Shown: one piece after another, positions 7,047-7,830 of the stretch | How positions within the stretch are numbered: the stretch's first letter is position 1 | How the letters are laid out: each line of letters opens with the position of its first letter | DNA from: CAYOYH01 sp964408165 | GTDB taxonomy: Bacteria > Patescibacteriota > Saccharimonadia > Saccharimonadales > CAYOYH01 | Assembly: GCA_964408165.1 (NCBI GenBank) | Contig: CAYOYH010000033.1 | Coordinates: 1 to 7,830, forward strand | DNA: 7,830 nucleotides | Direction: 5' to 3' | The notes under the pieces: model-generated | What the model saw: only the letters and a program-made list of their open reading frames with translations | Databases searched by the model: none | What the model was told of the DNA's origin: nothing | Translations under genes and position numbers: made by a program

Positions 7047-7071
7047 AGACTGAATGTATCGTCTGAGAGAG
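7040..7071 (+). other. Alternative hairpin sequestering the T-tract
   Basis: The 11 bases 7040-7050 (CTTTTTTAGAC) can pair fully with 7061-7071 (GTCTGAGAGAG), counting three G-U pairs, around a 10-nt loop. This stem absorbs the whole T-tract of the preceding hairpin and shares bases 7040-7041 with it. Once RNA polymerase has passed, this fold could hide the U-rich segment or act as a 5' structural element. Hand-drawn prediction only. Confidence 0.45.
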
Positions 7072-7079
7072 CAGTACCC

Positions 7080-7131
7080 TTGACGTTCATTAAGAATTTA
7101 GTTGTGCAGCGTCAACGTCAAATTTTTTTTT
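7080..7131 (+). terminator. Second terminator-like inverted repeat inside the rrn leader
   Basis: TTGACGTT (7080-7087) is a perfect inverted copy of AACGTCAA (7114-7121), with a 26-nt loop, then one A and nine Ts (7123-7131). The right arm is a tandem CGTCAA-CGTCAA (7110-7121), so the left arm can also pair with the first copy (7110-7115, 6 bp). The stem is AT-rich and the loop long, so it would be a weak terminator. It may be an attenuation or pausing site, or part of leader folding. Confidence 0.4.
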
Positions 7132-7333
7132 GACAATGATTGTTAGTCACTTCTTCTTTCCGGAGGAAGTGCAAAAACAGTATTTTTGAGCAAAGAAACT
7201 TTTCGCTACTTTTTCAAGTAGCAATTCAAAGCTCGGGCGAATGCCCTACAAGGAAGAAACGAGAAACGAAGTCAGTTGTATGAATAATACTACTGGGTGA
7301 GTCTCGCAGTTTCTGACGAAGTAGAGCGTCGCA

Positions 7334-7376
7334 ACTTTGACGGCCAAGCTGGCTTTGCTAGCTTGCAGGTCAAAGT
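7334..7376 (+). other. Long hairpin just upstream of 16S (probable processing or folding element)
   Basis: ACTTTGAC (7334-7341) pairs perfectly with GTCAAAGT (7369-7376). After a 3x3 internal loop, CAAGCT (7345-7350) pairs with AGCTTG (7360-7365), and three more pairs (one G-U) close a TTT loop at 7354-7356. The structure ends about 16 nt before the mature 16S. In other bacteria the bases flanking 16S form a leader-trailer stem cut by RNase III; this local hairpin could be a separate processing or chaperone-like fold. Confidence 0.55.
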
Positions 7377-7395
7377 GACCGTGATTTGAATTTTT

Positions 7396-7443
<48 letters not shown>

Positions 7444-7460
7444 TACATGCAAGTCGAGCG

Positions 7461-7601
7461 CCCAACACATTGTAAGCAATGCGTTAGTGAAATGTTCGTA
7501 AAGCTATAAAGTTCATAAAGCATAGGAATTTCCTACTACTTTCAACTTCAGAAACTTTCAACCTTATAACTAGCGACAAATATTGTTTGTAGCGTGTTGG
7601 G
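7461..7601 (+). other. Expanded V1 (helix 6) insertion in 16S rRNA with predicted four-way junction
   Basis: Between GTCGA and GGCGGACGGG there are 147 nt, against 38 in E. coli. CCCAACAC (7461-7468) pairs perfectly with GTGTTGGG (7594-7601) to close the region. Inside lie a short hairpin ATTG-TAAG-CAAT (7469-7480), a long imperfect arm (7483-7570) and a hairpin at 7573-7593 (GC, one mismatch, ACAAA/TTTGT). The long arm contains GTTA/TAAC at its base and TAGGA/TCCTA at its tip. The segment is more AT-rich than the flanking 16S. Confidence 0.75.
7494..7562 (+). repeat. Paired direct repeats in the V1 arm
   Basis: Left strand: GTTCGTAAAGC (7494-7504) and GTTCATAAAGC (7511-7521), one mismatch, period 17. 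Right strand: ACTTTCAAC at 7538-7546 and at 7554-7562, identical, period 16. The outer left copy can pair with the outer right copy and the inner with the inner, each through GTT/AAC and AAAG/CTTT. This suggests duplication of a whole stem module. Confidence 0.7.
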
Positions 7602-7776
7602 AGCGGCGGACGGGTGAGTAACGCGTGGGAATCTACCCCAAACTGAGGGATAAGCACCGGAAACGGTGTCTAATACCGCATATGGTCTTTCGAGATTAAA
7701 GTTTTATACGGTTTGGGAAGAGCCTGCGTTGGATTAGCTAGTTGGTAAGGTAAAGGCTTACCAAGGCGACGATCCA

Positions 7777-7829
<53 letters not shown>

Positions 7830-7830
7830 T

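Larger units (their letters stand above)
7026..7391 (+). other. Structured rRNA operon leader (about 365 nt) before 16S
   Basis: Predicted transcribed leader between the rrn promoter and mature 16S. Besides the elements listed separately, these hairpins can be drawn by eye: 7148-7157 with 7162-7171 (10 bp including two G-U, loop TTCC); 7172-7177 with 7183-7188 (CAAAAA/TTTTTG); 7205-7211 with 7216-7222 (GCTACTT/AAGTAGC, loop TTTC, perfect); 7235-7238 with 7243-7246 (GGGC/GCCC, loop GAAT); and 7272-7280 with 7288-7296 (one T-T mismatch). I see no clear match to the E. coli boxA antitermination sequence and no open reading frame with a ribosome site. Confidence 0.55.

Noticed and set aside
7130..7135. 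TTGACA as the -35 of a second rrn promoter
   Set aside because: No -10-like hexamer lies 15-19 bp downstream; the region there is CTTCTT-like. The same holds for TTGACG at 7080.
6845..7391. tRNA gene in the rrn leader
   Set aside because: No T-arm consensus (GGTTCRA-type) with matching acceptor ends could be found on either strand.

Overview
This window most likely comes from a member of the Candidate Phyla Radiation (Patescibacteria), probably Saccharibacteria (TM7) or a close relative. Four things point there. The minus-strand protein at the left edge has an N-terminus I associate with Saccharibacteria surface proteins (FSPSL, then QVSFYARRLKQEE, a membrane helix, SPPEAA; recalled family layout, not a database match). 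GyrB and GyrA are Gram-positive-like, and GyrA has a long acidic N-terminal extension. A divergent-PAP2 gene is joined to gyrA. The 16S rRNA has a heavily expanded V1 region. No in-frame TGA occurs in about 1,840 codons and TGA ends the last gene, so the code is standard; this argues against Gracilibacteria and Absconditabacteria (SR1), which read TGA as glycine.

Layout. Positions 1-1007 (minus) hold the N-terminal 335 codons of a secreted or anchored surface protein that runs off the left edge. It contains a proline/threonine stalk built from four perfect 15-bp repeats. Positions 1008-1285 form a divergent intergenic region with a candidate promoter on each strand and an 8-bp inverted repeat. 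Positions 1286-6844 (plus) are a compact three-gene unit, gyrB - gyrA - divergent PAP2-family membrane protein, with 9 bp between each pair and Shine-Dalgarno sequences overlapping the preceding TAG stops. Positions 6845-7391 are non-coding. They carry a near-consensus sigma70 promoter (TTGACA-17-TAGAAT) and then a leader of about 365 nt with at least six predicted hairpins, two of which look like intrinsic terminators. Positions 7392-7830 are the 5' part of 16S rRNA, truncated by the window edge.

How it fits together. GyrB and GyrA are the two subunits of DNA gyrase, made from one transcript and probably translationally coupled. A gyrase operon directly upstream of an rRNA operon in the same orientation resembles the origin-proximal gyrBA-rrn arrangement of Bacillus, and gyrase would be well placed to relieve the positive supercoils made by rRNA transcription. 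The protein-coding genes are mostly conventional. The more unusual material is in the RNA: the rrn promoter whose predicted start lies on a terminator-like hairpin, the two alternative pairing schemes in the leader, and a V1 region about 109 nt longer than in E. coli that folds on paper into a four-way junction with a duplicated-stem arm. I did not find an obvious new defence, mobile or biosynthetic system.
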